Source: CAXWPM01 sp965206125 (lineage in GTDB: Bacteria > Acidobacteriota > Terriglobia > 20CM-2-55-15). Taken from it: DNA of 64,000 nt. Below the pieces are notes generated by a model. The model worked only from the letters and a program-made list of their open reading frames with translations. It did no database searches and had not been told where the DNA came from. Positions 51,055 to 61,147 of the stretch are shown here, one piece after another. The stretch is from contig CBDBIN010000045.1 in the NCBI GenBank assembly GCA_965206125.1, positions 682,001 through 746,000 on the forward strand, read 5' to 3'. Every line of letters starts with the position of its first letter. The stretch's first letter is position 1. The position numbers were made by a program, and so were the translations under genes.

Positions 51055-53711
51055 AGACGACTCTCAAGCTGTCGTTCTGGCTCTACCGCAAACTCGTCAA
51101 AGCCTTTCCTGACGAGTTTCGCCTCGACCATGGGTGGGAGATGCTCGAAGACTCCGAAACCATCATCCGCGAGGCGGCCGGAAGACAAGGCACCGCGCGG
51201 CTTGCGTGGTTGAGCCTGCTCCTGCTGGCGGATGCCGCTGTGCGACTCCCGGTCGAGCACCTGCGCGAGTTGGCTCAGGACACGCAATACGCGGCGCGGT
51301 TGCTGCTTCGATCGAAAGGCTTCACGATCGCATCGATCATCTCGGTGGGCATCGGCATCGGTCTGGGAACGACCGTCTTCAGCCAGCTCGAATCCTTGAT
51401 GCTCAAGGACATCCCGACGGTTTCCGCGCCGGAAGAGTTGATTGCCAGCTCGAGACCCGTCTCCTATCCGGACTACGAACGCTTCCGCGATGAGAGCGGC
51501 CAGTTCGCGGACATGGCCGCCTACATGGCGCCCGTGCCGTTCGTCGTGCGCGAACAGGGCAGGTCTCAGCGAGTTTGGGGCCATCTGGTCTCTCCCAACT
51601 ACTTCGATGTGCTCGGGAACGACGCGAGCATCGGGCGTACGTTCGGCGAACCCGAACTTGCCCGGGGGGGGGCGGTATCCATCGTCATCAGCCATCGATA
51701 CTGGCAGGGACGCCTTGGAGGACGTCCGGACGTTGTCGGCTCGACGCTGCGCATCAACGGGTTCCCGACGACTATCATCGGCGTTGGGGAAGTAGATTTC
51801 CTGGGTGCGCGCCCGATACTGGCCGCCGCGGATATCTGGATTCCCGCCACCGTGGATCCGCGAGTGGCGCCCGAACTCCGAGGGAACGTGCTGGAGGCTC
51901 GCGACCTGGAGGCGTTCAACCTGGTCGGCAGACTCGGGCCCGGTGTCACGTCTCCGCAAGCCGAAGCCCGCCTGGACGCGATGATCCGCCAGCAGGAAAT
52001 CGACGACGGACTGGACGAGGTGTTTGAAGGACGCCGTATCACCCTTGTGTCCGGCGGCCGCCTGCTGCCGTTGCGCGATGAAGACCTGCCGGTCATGATG
52101 GCGCTACCTCTCATCATGGTGGGACTCGCGCTGGTGATCGCGTGTTCGAACGTCGGAACGCTGCTGCTTGCCAGGGGCAGCGCGCGGGCCCGTGAGATCG
52201 CGATCCGGCTGTCGGTCGGAGCGAGCCGGGGGCGCATCGTCCGACAGTTGATCACCGAGGCGACGATCCTGGCGCTGCTCGGCGGTGTCGCCGGTCTGAT
52301 GTTCGGGCTGTGGTCGAACTCGACGACGGAGTGGCTGGATCCGATGCTTCCCGAATACATGACCTTCGAGCTGGAAACGAGCTGGAGGGCTCTCCTGTTC
52401 ACGCTGGGGCTGAGCATTCTGTCGGGCATACTGTTCGGCCTGGCGCCGGCGCTCCAGGCGGCGCGCTCGGATGTCTCCCCCGCCCTCAAAGGCGACGCAG
52501 GCAACCTGAAGCGTTACCGGTGGTACAGCATGCGTAACTTCCTGGTTCTTCAACAGGTGGCGGGCTCGCTCACGCTCATGCTGCTCACCGGGTTCGTCGT
52601 GCTGGGATTCGGACGGAGCAGTTCCGTGGAGGTGGGCTTCGAAGTCGACGACCTCTACATGATGTCGCTAGACCCGATACGGGACGGGTATACCGGAGAT
52701 CAAGCTCGAGATTTCTTCGCCGATCTTCCGGATCGCGTGCGACAGATCCCGGGGGTTCGAGACGCGAGCCTGACTTACAGCATCCCGCTGGGAATGTTCA
52801 GCGACGAGGCGTCCATGCAGGCCAGTGCCGATCTCGATGAAGCGGCCAGGCTGGCTCGACAGATCCGCAGTGAGCGGGTCGGTGAAGGCTTCTTTGAAAC
52901 CATCGGCGTGGAACTGGTCCGCGGACGGACTTTCGGTCCGACAGACGATGGTTTGCGGGTCGCGATCGTCAACGAGACGATGGTAGCTGAGACCTGGCCC
53001 GGTCAGGATCCTGTGGGTCAGACATTGGAAATCGAAGACGACCGGTATCAGGTCATCGGGGTCGCTCCCGACTTCCGCTCCGGGAGGATTCTCGAGACAT
53101 CGCGGATGGGTGTATTCCTACCGATGGATCCCGACCGGTTCGACCAACCGTCTTCGCGGGGCGTGACGGTCCTCGTACGGGCGGAGCAGGGTGTCGATGT
53201 GCGCCAGGCGATTCGGAACGAGATCGCCACCGTGGATCCAAACTTAACTCTCTTCAACGTGTCCCGCCTCAGGGACCAGGTCGAAACCATGATGTACATG
53301 GTGCGTGTGACGATGTTCGTCTACGGGGGCATCGGTGTCTTCGGCCTCGTCCTCGCTGCTGTCGGACTGGGAGGCGTGACGGCCTACACGGTCGCTCAGA
53401 GGACCAAGGAGATCGGAATTCGTATCGCGCTCGGCGCCCGCAGCAACGATGTCCTCCGTCTGGTCTTGAAGGAAGGCGCGCTGATGGTCGTCATCGGCAC
53501 CCTATTCGGACAAGTGATGGCATTCGGCACGACACGCGCTCTGGGTTCTTACTTCGACGCGCTGTCGACGATCACCGAGACGACCACGTCCGACCCGTTG
53601 CTGCTAGTCGGTGCGCCCGTTCTGCTGGGAACCCTGACGATGCTGGCGTGTTACATCCCTGCCCGCAGGTCGACACGTATCGACCCACTCGTATCGTTGC
53701 GCCAGGAATAG
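51051..53711 (+). CDS. ADOP-type FtsX/MacB permease
   Basis: 886 residues with the ADOP plan: a soluble N-terminal segment ('WLYRKLVKAFPDEFRLDHGWEMLEDSETIIREAAGR', about 1-75), TM1 followed by a MacB periplasmic core, an FtsX block of three TM helices, then a second core and second FtsX block ending 'PARRSTRIDPLVSLRQE'. Characteristic phrases: YAARLLLRSKGFTIASIISVGIGIG and REIAIRLSVGASRGRIVRQLITEA, and near the end KEIGIRIALGARSNDVLRLVLKEGA. No ATPase gene is next to it, as usual for these 'orphan' permeases. Function remains unknown; substrate export or force transduction is inferred. Confidence 0.92.
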   Translation: MKTTLKLSFWLYRKLVKAFPDEFRLDHGWEMLEDSETIIREAAGRQGTARLAWLSLLLLADAAVRLPVEHLRELAQDTQYAARLLLRSKGFTIASIISVGIGIGLGTTVFSQLESLMLKDIPTVSAPEELIASSRPVSYPDYERFRDESGQFADMAAYMAPVPFVVREQGRSQRVWGHLVSPNYFDVLGNDASIGRTFGEPELARGGAVSIVISHRYWQGRLGGRPDVVGSTLRINGFPTTIIGVGEVDFLGARPILAAADIWIPATVDPRVAPELRGNVLEARDLEAFNLVGRLGPGVTSPQAEARLDAMIRQQEIDDGLDEVFEGRRITLVSGGRLLPLRDEDLPVMMALPLIMVGLALVIACSNVGTLLLARGSARAREIAIRLSVGASRGRIVRQLITEATILALLGGVAGLMFGLWSNSTTEWLDPMLPEYMTFELETSWRALLFTLGLSILSGILFGLAPALQAARSDVSPALKGDAGNLKRYRWYSMRNFLVLQQVAGSLTLMLLTGFVVLGFGRSSSVEVGFEVDDLYMMSLDPIRDGYTGDQARDFFADLPDRVRQIPGVRDASLTYSIPLGMFSDEASMQASADLDEAARLARQIRSERVGEGFFETIGVELVRGRTFGPTDDGLRVAIVNETMVAETWPGQDPVGQTLEIEDDRYQVIGVAPDFRSGRILETSRMGVFLPMDPDRFDQPSSRGVTVLVRAEQGVDVRQAIRNEIATVDPNLTLFNVSRLRDQVETMMYMVRVTMFVYGGIGVFGLVLAAVGLGGVTAYTVAQRTKEIGIRIALGARSNDVLRLVLKEGALMVVIGTLFGQVMAFGTTRALGSYFDALSTITETTTSDPLLLVGAPVLLGTLTMLACYIPARRSTRIDPLVSLRQE

Positions 53712-53732
53712 CCCCGAGACGCGATGGCTGCC

Positions 53733-56145
53733 TCACTCCAACCTGAGCGCAGCCATCGGGTCGACCCTCGTGGCCCGGTGAGCGGGTATCAGCGAAGCAA
53801 GCACCTGCACCAGGCCCAACACAACGATCACACCGGCAAACAAACCGGGGTCGAAAGGCTCCGGAAACTCCGGGAACGCCGCCGCCATCAGGATCCCCGA
53901 GCCATACCCGCCGACCAGGCCCAGAGCCAAAGCCGGGATTCCGACGCCGAGCGCCTGCGAGAAGATCAGGCGGTAGAGCGACGCAGAATCCGCGCCCAAT
54001 GCCATCCGCAGCCCCATCTCGCGGGTCTGCTGGGCCACGGAAAAGCTCACCACGCCGTAGATTCCCATCGCCGACAGCACGAGCGCGACCAGCCCCGATG
54101 CGGCGACCAGCGTCACGATGAGTCGGCCACCGGCCCGGTTCAGGTCTATGACCTCGTTCATGGTCTGAACGGGGGCGATCGGGAGGTTCGGGTCGGCCCG
54201 ACGCACACTCTCGCGAACCGAAGCCACCGCGCCGGACGCACCCTCGGCCCTGACGAGCAGCGACATCGAACGCCTCGGCGCCTGACCAAAGTCACGGTAC
54301 ACCAGCGGAAGCGGCCGGTCGGCAGCGAACTGATTCTGAACATCGCCTACCACCCCGACAACCTGCAGCCACGGGTCTTCGGCGTCGAACCGGACACGCG
54401 CTCCGATGGGGTCCGAGTCCGGCCAATAGGTGCGTACGGCGGCCTCGCTGACAACCGCTACCGGCAACGAACCGGCCCCGTCTTCGCCCGATGGTCCCCT
54501 GCCAGTCAAGACGGGTATTCCCATGGTCTCGAAATAGCCCTTGCTGACCACAAGCTCGACCGCAACGGGGGCGGCTTCATCATCGAACGCCGGACGACCC
54601 TCGATCTCCATGGGTTCAGTCGCCTCGCGCGGTTGACCGAGATTGGGCGGAGCGGTACCTACGGCGGCGGACCGAATTTCAGGGAGGCTCTCCAGGTCGT
54701 CGATAAGACCGAAGTAGAAGTTCTCGAGATCCCGGGATTCGGGATAGGCGTAATCCGGCAAACTCATTTCCGTCGCGACAAGGCCTTCCGCATCGACACC
54801 GAGGTCCTTATCCTGGATCCCCATCCAGAAGCCCGAAAGCAAGGCGGCACCGATGAGCAGGGTTGTCGCCACGGCGATCTCGGCCCCCACCAGGAAGCGC
54901 TGCCAACTCCTTCCGCCTCCCGCATCGGTGCGGCCGCGTTGCTTCAGCGTACCCATCAGGTCGACGCGAGATCCATGAAGCGCCGGCACCAGGCCGAAAA
55001 GGACAGTAGTTCCGAGGGCAAGCACGGCTGTGAAAACCAGCAGGGGCACGTCGACCTGGATTCCGCGGGCGACGACCGCGATCGAAGGCGCAGCGGCGAA
55101 GTAGGCACGCAGATACGCCACTCCCCACAACGAAACGACAAGCCCTCCGATGCCGCCAAGGACGGAAAGCACCACGGACTCGGCGAGCAACTGCCTCACG
55201 ATCCGGATCCGTCCGGCCCCCAGCGCCGCCCGAATTGCAATTTCCTCACGCCGGGATGCCATCCGCGCCAACAGCAGGTTGGCAATGTTTGCGCAGGCGA
55301 TCACGAGGATGAAGAAGACGGCCAGGAGCATTACGGTTACGGCCGCCCCGGCGTCTTCCCGGATATCTTCCCGGAGAGTCACCAGGGAAGCGCCCCATCC
55401 GCGATTTGTCTCAGGGTAGGCCTCGGCCAGTTGAGCGGCGATCAGCTCCATTTCGGAAGTGGCTTCGGCTATCGACACGCCTGCGGCGAGACGGCCCGTG
55501 ATGTTGAGGGTCCTGTCGTCACGGTCGGCTACCGGGACGAGGTCCAGGGGGACCCAGAAATCGTCGGTCCGGCGGTAGAGGAAATCCGGCGGCATGATGC
55601 CGATGACGGTGTGCGCATCCCCATCCAGGATAATCGGCGTTCCGATCACGGACGGATCTGAATCCAGGTACCGGTCCAGGAAGCCCTGGGTGACGACAAA
55701 CAACCCGATTCGCCCCGGGGATGGAGTCCTCGGGAACAAAGCCGCGGCCACGATCCGGTTGAACTCCGATGACATCGAAGATGTTCGTCGTCGCCACCAG
55801 CCCCACCACTCGGACCGGCACCTCACCGCCGGTTATGTTGAACGGAACGCTGTCTTCCGCCGCAAGGCCATCGAAGCTCGTCGCCCGGTCCTGCCAGTCG
55901 AGGTAGTCCGCCAATGATATGGAAGACTGTCCAACACCGCGTTCCGGATTGGTCGCGGAGACGAAGACGGCACGGTCCGGATCCACGTGGGGAAACGGGA
56001 AAAACATCACCGTATTGGCGACGCTGAAGACAGCGCTGTTGACGCCGATTCCGACCGTGAGCGTCAGGATGGCAATTATCGTGAGTCCGGGGTTCTTGCG
56101 CAGCAACCGGACGCCGTAGAGAATGTCCTGGAAGGCAGCTTTCAT
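53733..56145 (-). pseudogene. ADOP-type permease with single-base frameshift
   Basis: About 805 residues if read through. The first part (from ATG 56145) has FQDILYGVRLLRKNPGLTIIAILTLTVGIGVNSAVF and the MacB core to 'GRGFVPEDSIPGANRVV'. One extra base in an A-run (55698-55700, plus strand) shifts the frame. The second part resumes 'VVTQGFLDRYLDSDPSVIGTPIILDGDAHTVIGIMPPDF' and continues with both FtsX blocks to 'PAHRATRVDPMAALRLE'. It has only one defect, in a short homopolymer, so it may be a sequencing or assembly error. Unlike the padR-linked gene it lacks the soluble N-terminal segment. Convergent with the preceding permease, 21 nt apart. Confidence 0.87.
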
Positions 56146-56235
56146 AATTTCACCTTTACTTGTTCGTGCTCCAATCCACTAGACGGACGAGCTCCGAACC
56201 AATTGGACCGATTCCGAGTTTCTTCTCCGCATCAC

Positions 56236-58707
56236 CTATTGCTGTGTAAGCACGATGACCGGGTCCACACGAGCGGCCCGCCTGGCAGGCAACGCGCAGG
56301 CACCCAGGGCAACCAGACCCAGCACCGCGATCACCAGACCGATGACCGACAAGTCGAGGGGACCGACGCCGTAGACCTGGCTGGCCAGGGCTCCACGCAG
56401 AGCGACCGTTCCCGCAAGTCCCAGCGCCAGCCCGAACCCCACGAGAAGCATCCCTTCCCGCAGCACCAGGGCGAAGACGCTCCGTCCCGAACTCCCAAGC
56501 GCCATCCTTATCCCGATCTCACTTGTGCGCTGGCTCACAAGGAAGGCCAGCACGCCATAAATACCGACGGCCGATATCAGCAACGCGACGCCGGCGAACG
56601 CCAGCGCCAGCACCATCGAGGTGCGCCTGGACGTCAGGGATAACTCCATCCGGTCCGCCATCGTGCGCACGTCGTAGAGAGGGAGTTCCGGATCAATCGC
56701 CGTAACCGCGGCGCGTACCGACCCAAGCAAGCCGGAAGGGTCGCTCGCGGTCTTGATCACGAATCTCGAGGTCCGACCTGTGTCCTGCCCAAACGGAAAG
56801 TAGTAGGCACCCACACTCCCATCGTTGCCGGCCAGATCCTCCAGTACGGCCTCTCGGACGACACCCACGACGGTCAGCCACACCGTGTCCTCGTTTACGG
56901 CCAACAGATCGTTGGGATCGGTCGGCCGGTACATCCGGCGGCCGACGGGGTCGTCGCCCGGCCAGAACTTGTCCGCTAACCGTTCGTCCACTATGACGAC
57001 GCCCGGGGCATCCGGACCGTCGCGGTCGGCGAAGTAGCGTCCAGCCACGAGCGGCATGCCCATGGCCTCGAAGTAACCCGGCGTAACTCGCAGCCGGCGG
57101 GGCGAAACGAGGGACTCACCGGGCTGCATCTGGTAGCCTTCGGCCAGGATGACCGCGTCGCCATAGTTGCCGTCAAACGGAACGCTGTTTGTCGTACCCG
57201 CTTCGAGAACTCCCGGAATTGCGCGGATCGTTTCGAGAGCCCGTGCCGTGAATGCCCGAAGGCTCTCCCCATCCGGATAGCTGCTCGTCGGCGGACTGAA
57301 CGACGCCGTTACGACGTTCGTCGGCTCGAAGCCGGGGTCCACGGACAGCAGCTCACGGAAGCTTGCCAGGAGCAGACCGGCGCCGATCAAGAGGATAAAG
57401 GCCAGGCCGACCTGGGCGACCACCAGACTCCGCCGCAGGGTCCTGCGCGTCCGTCCGCCGGTACCGCTTCGACCTTCTTCGTTCATCACTCGCCCAATGT
57501 CAGAGCCAAGAATCTGGCCGAGTGGCATCGCGCCAATCAGTAAACCGGCCGCCACGGATACGACCAACGTGAAGCCGATCACAAAGGCATCCATCCTCAC
57601 CTCTCCCGCGCGAGGAATTTGGTCGAGCCCGATTCCCGACAGCACCTGGAGGATGACCCCGCCAATAGCCAGACCGGCCAGACCGCCCGCCAACGCGACT
57701 ATCACGCTCTCGGTCACCAGCTGCCGGACAATTCGCATCCTCGCCGCACCGAGGGCGAGGCGGGTCGCAAACTCCTTCATCCGAAGGCTGGCGCGGGCCA
57801 GCGCCAGGTTCGCGATGTTTACCGCGCCGGTCAGAAGTACAAATGCCGCTCCAGCCCAGAGCATGAACAGGGTCGGGCGGATGTCGCGGACCAGCATGTC
57901 CTGGAGTGGCTCGACGCTCGTGTAGAACCCGGCATTTGCCAGGAGCTCTTTGAACTGCGGAAACCGTTCGTCCAGCGAGACGTTCAGCGCGGCGATCTGC
58001 TCCCGCGCCTGATCGATCGTCGCCCCGGGTTTGAGTCTCCCGATGTTGTGCCAGTTGTTGCTGTGACGGTTGTCGTCGGATCGGTCTTCCGGACTGAATG
58101 CCAGCGGTGTCCAGAAACGGACATCCGGATCGATGAACAGGAAGTCGGGTGGCAGGACACCGACGACTTCGTAAGGTTCTCCGCCAATCCTCAAGTCATT
58201 TCCGACGGCGGAAGGATCCCCCCCGAAAAGCTGCTGCCACAGACCGTCGGTCAGGATCACCTTCTGGTGTTGGCCGACCTCACCGTCCTCCTCGAGGAAA
58301 GTCCGCCCCAGTGCGGTATTCACGCCGAGGAGCCTGAACAGGGACGGCGTCGCCCTGCCGGTGCTCACCCTTTCGGCGACGTTGCCGATTTCGATCGTCG
58401 CACCGCTGAAATCGAAGATCGCCTGCTCTTCGTACACATCCAGGGCTTCCAGGCGATCGTAGTAGTCGACCGTGCCACTGAAATTGCTATCCCCGGCCCC
58501 GGCGTTGGGATACCGGTTTGACATCAGCACGATCCGGTCCGCTTCGGGCAAGGGCAGCGGCCTCAGGACCACGGATTCGACGATCGTGAACACGGCGACG
58601 TTGGCGCCTATCGAGATCGCCAGTGTCAGGATGGCGGTCAGAGCAAAACCGCGGTCTTTCCAGAGAAGCCGGCAACCGAACGTGATGTCCCGTATCAGCG
58701 AATCCAT
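56236..58707 (-). CDS. ADOP-type FtsX/MacB permease
   Basis: 823 residues, intact. Starts MDSLIRDITFGCRLLWKDRGFALTAILTLAISIGANVAVFTI, then the MacB core with 'GRTFLEEDGEVGQHQKVILTDGLWQQLFGGDPSAVGNDLRIGGEPYEVVGVLPPDF', FtsX block 1 ('RMKEFATRLALGAARMRIVRQLVTES'), a second core and FtsX block 2 ('SEIGIRMALGSSGRSVFALVLREGMLL'), end 'PARRAARVDPVIVLTQQ'. It lacks the ADOP N-terminal soluble segment. Paralogue of the two previous genes; same strand as, and 90 nt upstream of, the frameshifted one. Confidence 0.92.
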   Translation of the reverse strand: MDSLIRDITFGCRLLWKDRGFALTAILTLAISIGANVAVFTIVESVVLRPLPLPEADRIVLMSNRYPNAGAGDSNFSGTVDYYDRLEALDVYEEQAIFDFSGATIEIGNVAERVSTGRATPSLFRLLGVNTALGRTFLEEDGEVGQHQKVILTDGLWQQLFGGDPSAVGNDLRIGGEPYEVVGVLPPDFLFIDPDVRFWTPLAFSPEDRSDDNRHSNNWHNIGRLKPGATIDQAREQIAALNVSLDERFPQFKELLANAGFYTSVEPLQDMLVRDIRPTLFMLWAGAAFVLLTGAVNIANLALARASLRMKEFATRLALGAARMRIVRQLVTESVIVALAGGLAGLAIGGVILQVLSGIGLDQIPRAGEVRMDAFVIGFTLVVSVAAGLLIGAMPLGQILGSDIGRVMNEEGRSGTGGRTRRTLRRSLVVAQVGLAFILLIGAGLLLASFRELLSVDPGFEPTNVVTASFSPPTSSYPDGESLRAFTARALETIRAIPGVLEAGTTNSVPFDGNYGDAVILAEGYQMQPGESLVSPRRLRVTPGYFEAMGMPLVAGRYFADRDGPDAPGVVIVDERLADKFWPGDDPVGRRMYRPTDPNDLLAVNEDTVWLTVVGVVREAVLEDLAGNDGSVGAYYFPFGQDTGRTSRFVIKTASDPSGLLGSVRAAVTAIDPELPLYDVRTMADRMELSLTSRRTSMVLALAFAGVALLISAVGIYGVLAFLVSQRTSEIGIRMALGSSGRSVFALVLREGMLLVGFGLALGLAGTVALRGALASQVYGVGPLDLSVIGLVIAVLGLVALGACALPARRAARVDPVIVLTQQ

Positions 58708-58746
58708 GAGATGCCTCCTCGATGCGATCGAAACAACCCGATCGTA

Positions 58747-58859
58747 GTAGGAACCTACGAAAGGAAAGACGGCCGGGTTCCTGCAAAATTATCAATGTTT
58801 TCAGGAGCTTGAGAATTTGCGGCTTAAATGCATGAGAATACGGGTTTCTGCGCTATATT
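58747..58859. promoter_or_regulatory. Divergent intergenic region with a palindrome and TATATT
   Basis: Between the minus-strand permease and the plus-strand aldolase-like gene. It contains the 12-bp palindrome GTAGGAACCTAC-like GTAGGAACCTAC (58747-58758; 10 of 12 symmetric) and a plus-strand TATATT (58854-58859) about 60 nt before the ATG at 58920. No clear -35. Possible operator; weak evidence. Confidence 0.3.
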
Positions 58860-58919
58860 GGCCGCTTACGGCTGCTCCATCCTCTGGATATACAGCCGTC
58901 TCGAAGCTTAGGAGGACGA

Positions 58920-59966
58920 ATGAATCGGAAGTTCACAGATAACGCTCTCTTCTTATTTTTGATGATGGCCGTGCTGGTCGCGGCTGGTTGTGCAGCGGAG
59001 GCTCCGGACGAGGGCCCGGCCGCGGAAGCGGCGCCCGCGGATACGCCGCACCAAAATGCCCTACTGGACCTCTGGGAAGACGGCACGACGGCGTTCGGCG
59101 TTTATGTGCCGACCGAAGCCCAGCTCGCCCAGGCCGCAGCTGCCGCGAGTGGAGAGGGAGGGCGCGGAACTCGTGGAGCGGCTGGACCGCGAGGAGGCCG
59201 TGGGAGCGGGCAGAGACCACCTGCCGTATACACTGCGGAGATCGGCCGCCAACTCGCTGAGAACCCGCTCTACGACTACGCGTTCCTCAACCTTGAGGGA
59301 AACTATAGCTTCGAAGCGGTGTCCGCCATTGCCGAGGGCCTGCGCAGCCAGACTGCGGTCAGCCGAAAAGCGCTCCTCGTTCGGATTCCTTCGCTCGACA
59401 ATGCAGGGGCTGAAGTCACCATGCAACGGATTCAGGAAATCTACGATGCGGGGGCAGATGGCGTCGTCATGCCCCATGTCCGCAACCTCGAGGAAGCGGA
59501 AATGCTTATCGGTTTCTTCCGGGATGCGACCGGCGGGGATATCTGGTCACCCCAGAACCCCGGTGGCGAAAAGGTCGGGATGCTCATGCTGGAAGACCCG
59601 GAAGTGGTCGAGCATTTGGACGAAATCATCGCGCTGGGCAACTACAGCGTCCTGGCCTGCGGTATCGGAAGCATGACCGGAGCGATCCGCAGTTCCATGG
59701 AGGGCGACGACGAGGAAGCCATCCGTGAGGCCGCGTCAGACGTCGCCCGGGAACTGAACATGAGGATCCTCAACGCTGCAACGGAAGCGGGCATGGCAGA
59801 CATGATCACCGCCAATTCTGGCAACGTGGAACGCCAGGTCGAAGAGGGGTTCCTGGCCCTGTTGATGAGCGGTGCGACGGCTGACGACGCCATCCGGCTG
59901 GGCCTGGCGGCCGCTGGAAGGCCGGTACCCGAAGCGCCGGAAGCGGAAGCAGAACCCGAACAGTAG
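58920..59966 (+). CDS. Exported HpcH/HpaI-aldolase-like lipoprotein
   Basis: 348 residues. Signal peptide with lipobox VAAGC (Cys24), a disordered Ala/Pro/Glu stretch, and an RG-rich linker (about 78-98: GEGGRGTRGAAGPRGGRG). The rest is a phosphoenolpyruvate-type TIM barrel of the HpcH/HpaI aldolase family: 'YDYAFLNLEGNYSFEAVSAIAEGL', 'LVRIPSLDNAGAEVTMQRIQEIYDAGADGVVMPHVRNLEEAEMLIGF', 'VGMLMLEDPEVVEHLDEII'. The family acts on 2-oxo acids in the cytoplasm; a lipidated, exported form is unexpected. The metal-site Glu/Asp equivalents look partly kept (LEDPE). The protein ends in an Ala/Glu/Pro tail. Upstream of the creatininase-like gene by 133 nt. Confidence 0.82.
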   Translation: MNRKFTDNALFLFLMMAVLVAAGCAAEAPDEGPAAEAAPADTPHQNALLDLWEDGTTAFGVYVPTEAQLAQAAAAASGEGGRGTRGAAGPRGGRGSGQRPPAVYTAEIGRQLAENPLYDYAFLNLEGNYSFEAVSAIAEGLRSQTAVSRKALLVRIPSLDNAGAEVTMQRIQEIYDAGADGVVMPHVRNLEEAEMLIGFFRDATGGDIWSPQNPGGEKVGMLMLEDPEVVEHLDEIIALGNYSVLACGIGSMTGAIRSSMEGDDEEAIREAASDVARELNMRILNAATEAGMADMITANSGNVERQVEEGFLALLMSGATADDAIRLGLAAAGRPVPEAPEAEAEPEQ

Positions 59967-59977
59967 TCCGAAGGCAG

Positions 59978-60006
59978 GAGACGGCAAGCACAACGCTTGC
60001 CGTCTC
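59978..60006 (+). terminator. Hairpin after aldolase-like gene
   Basis: Perfect 12-bp stem GAGACGGCAAGC (59978-59989) with GCTTGCCGTCTC (59995-60006), loop ACAAC, 11 nt after the stop codon. No T tract follows. Confidence 0.65.
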
Positions 60007-60099
60007 GGGAAGCCCCCCTCTATCGAGGAGCCATCCCCGATTGCTTGTTTGTCCCGGCTCCACGGGACTACAATGGCCACTTCCTGGAGGCAACGACAC

Positions 60100-61035
60100 A
60101 TGAAACTCACAAGAGTACTTTTCCTTTCGCTGATCGCGATCTTCCTGGTTACTACGCTGGCCGAGGCGCAGCGGGGGCGCGGGCGCGGCGGCCAACCACT
60201 GACTCCTGAGCAGCAGGCCCGGCAGGAAGAACGAAGAGCCGCACAGCAGTTGGCGGACGGCGAACGCCCGATTGCGATGCTGGACACGGTGTGGACCGAA
60301 GAGATGACCTGGATGGAAGTCCGGGATTCGATCGCAGCCGGTAAAACCACCGCCATCATCGGAACCGGTGGAGTCGAAAAGAACGGTCCGTATACGTCGA
60401 CCGGCAAACACAACTACGTCCTAGAAACCACCACGGAAGCCATAGCCAGAAAGCTTGGTAACGCTCTGATCGCACCGCTGGTGAGGCTGGAGCCGGGCAA
60501 CCCCGACAATCCCAACATCGTTCCCGGTAGCGTCTACCTGACCCAGGAAACCTACCGAGCAGTTCTGAGAGACATGACGCGGAGCCTCAAATCGATGGGC
60601 TTTACAGACATCATGATGGTGGGCGACAGCGGTGGAAATCAGAACGGCATGAGCGCAATTGCCGACGAACTCAACCGGGAATGGAAAGGTGAGGGTGCCC
60701 GCGTCTTCTTCATCACGGAGTACTACACCCAGGACAGGTGGAGCTACGACTACATGAAGGAGGAGCTCGGTATCGTCCAGATGCCGGACACGCAGTCCGC
60801 GACCCGATGGGACATCCACGACGATTACCACTACGAGTCGTTGGTTGCCGTCAGCCGTCCGAGGCTGCTCCGGGAAACCGAACGTGCCGCTGAAGGAAGG
60901 TTCTCCATCTATGGCGTCGACCTGGAGTCGACCGAGCAAGTGATCGCGAACGGTAAGAAGCTGGCGGACTACCGCGCGGACATCACGATCGCTGCGCTGA
61001 AGAAAGCGATGGCCGAGTTCACGGTTCCGGAATAG
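60100..61035 (+). CDS. Exported creatininase-family protein with altered metal site
   Basis: 311 residues. Signal peptide about 1-23 (LFLSLIAIFLVTTLAEAQ) followed at once by RGRGRGG and a Gln/Glu-rich helix. The body matches the creatininase/amidohydrolase fold: 'TWMEVRDSIAAGKTTAIIGTGGVEKNGPYTSTGKHNYVLETTTEAIARKL', 'NIVPGSVYLTQETYRAVLRDMTRSLKSMGFTDIMMVGDSGGNQNGM'. Where creatininase has EQHGPHLPLGTD and NGHGGN metal motifs, this protein has EKNGPYTSTGKHN and GDSGGN. So the usual His ligands are replaced, and catalysis may differ or be lost. GGAGG lies 9 nt before the chosen ATG; the frame is open further upstream. Confidence 0.8.
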   Translation: MKLTRVLFLSLIAIFLVTTLAEAQRGRGRGGQPLTPEQQARQEERRAAQQLADGERPIAMLDTVWTEEMTWMEVRDSIAAGKTTAIIGTGGVEKNGPYTSTGKHNYVLETTTEAIARKLGNALIAPLVRLEPGNPDNPNIVPGSVYLTQETYRAVLRDMTRSLKSMGFTDIMMVGDSGGNQNGMSAIADELNREWKGEGARVFFITEYYTQDRWSYDYMKEELGIVQMPDTQSATRWDIHDDYHYESLVAVSRPRLLRETERAAEGRFSIYGVDLESTEQVIANGKKLADYRADITIAALKKAMAEFTVPE

Positions 61036-61063
61036 GTCAGTATAAGCGCGCGCGCGGAGCGCA

Positions 61064-61098
61064 CAAACATGGGGCGGTCCGAAACCGCCCCATGTTTG
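61064..61098. terminator. Strong hairpin after creatininase-like gene
   Basis: Perfect 15-bp stem CAAACATGGGGCGGT (61064-61078) with its complement at 61084-61098, loop CCGAA. No T tract. Preceded by the alternating run GCGCGCGCGC (61047 on). Confidence 0.75.
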
Positions 61099-61147
61099 CA
61101 TCCCGCCCCAAAGTTCTCGCCAGGTCATGGCGCGGTAGAATAGACCC

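Noticed and set aside
53724..55661. Plus-strand open frame of 645 codons
   Set aside because: It is antisense to the ADOP permease, composed of His/Arg/Gln-rich low-complexity translation typical of a shadow frame in GC-rich DNA, while the minus strand encodes recognisable MacB/FtsX motifs.
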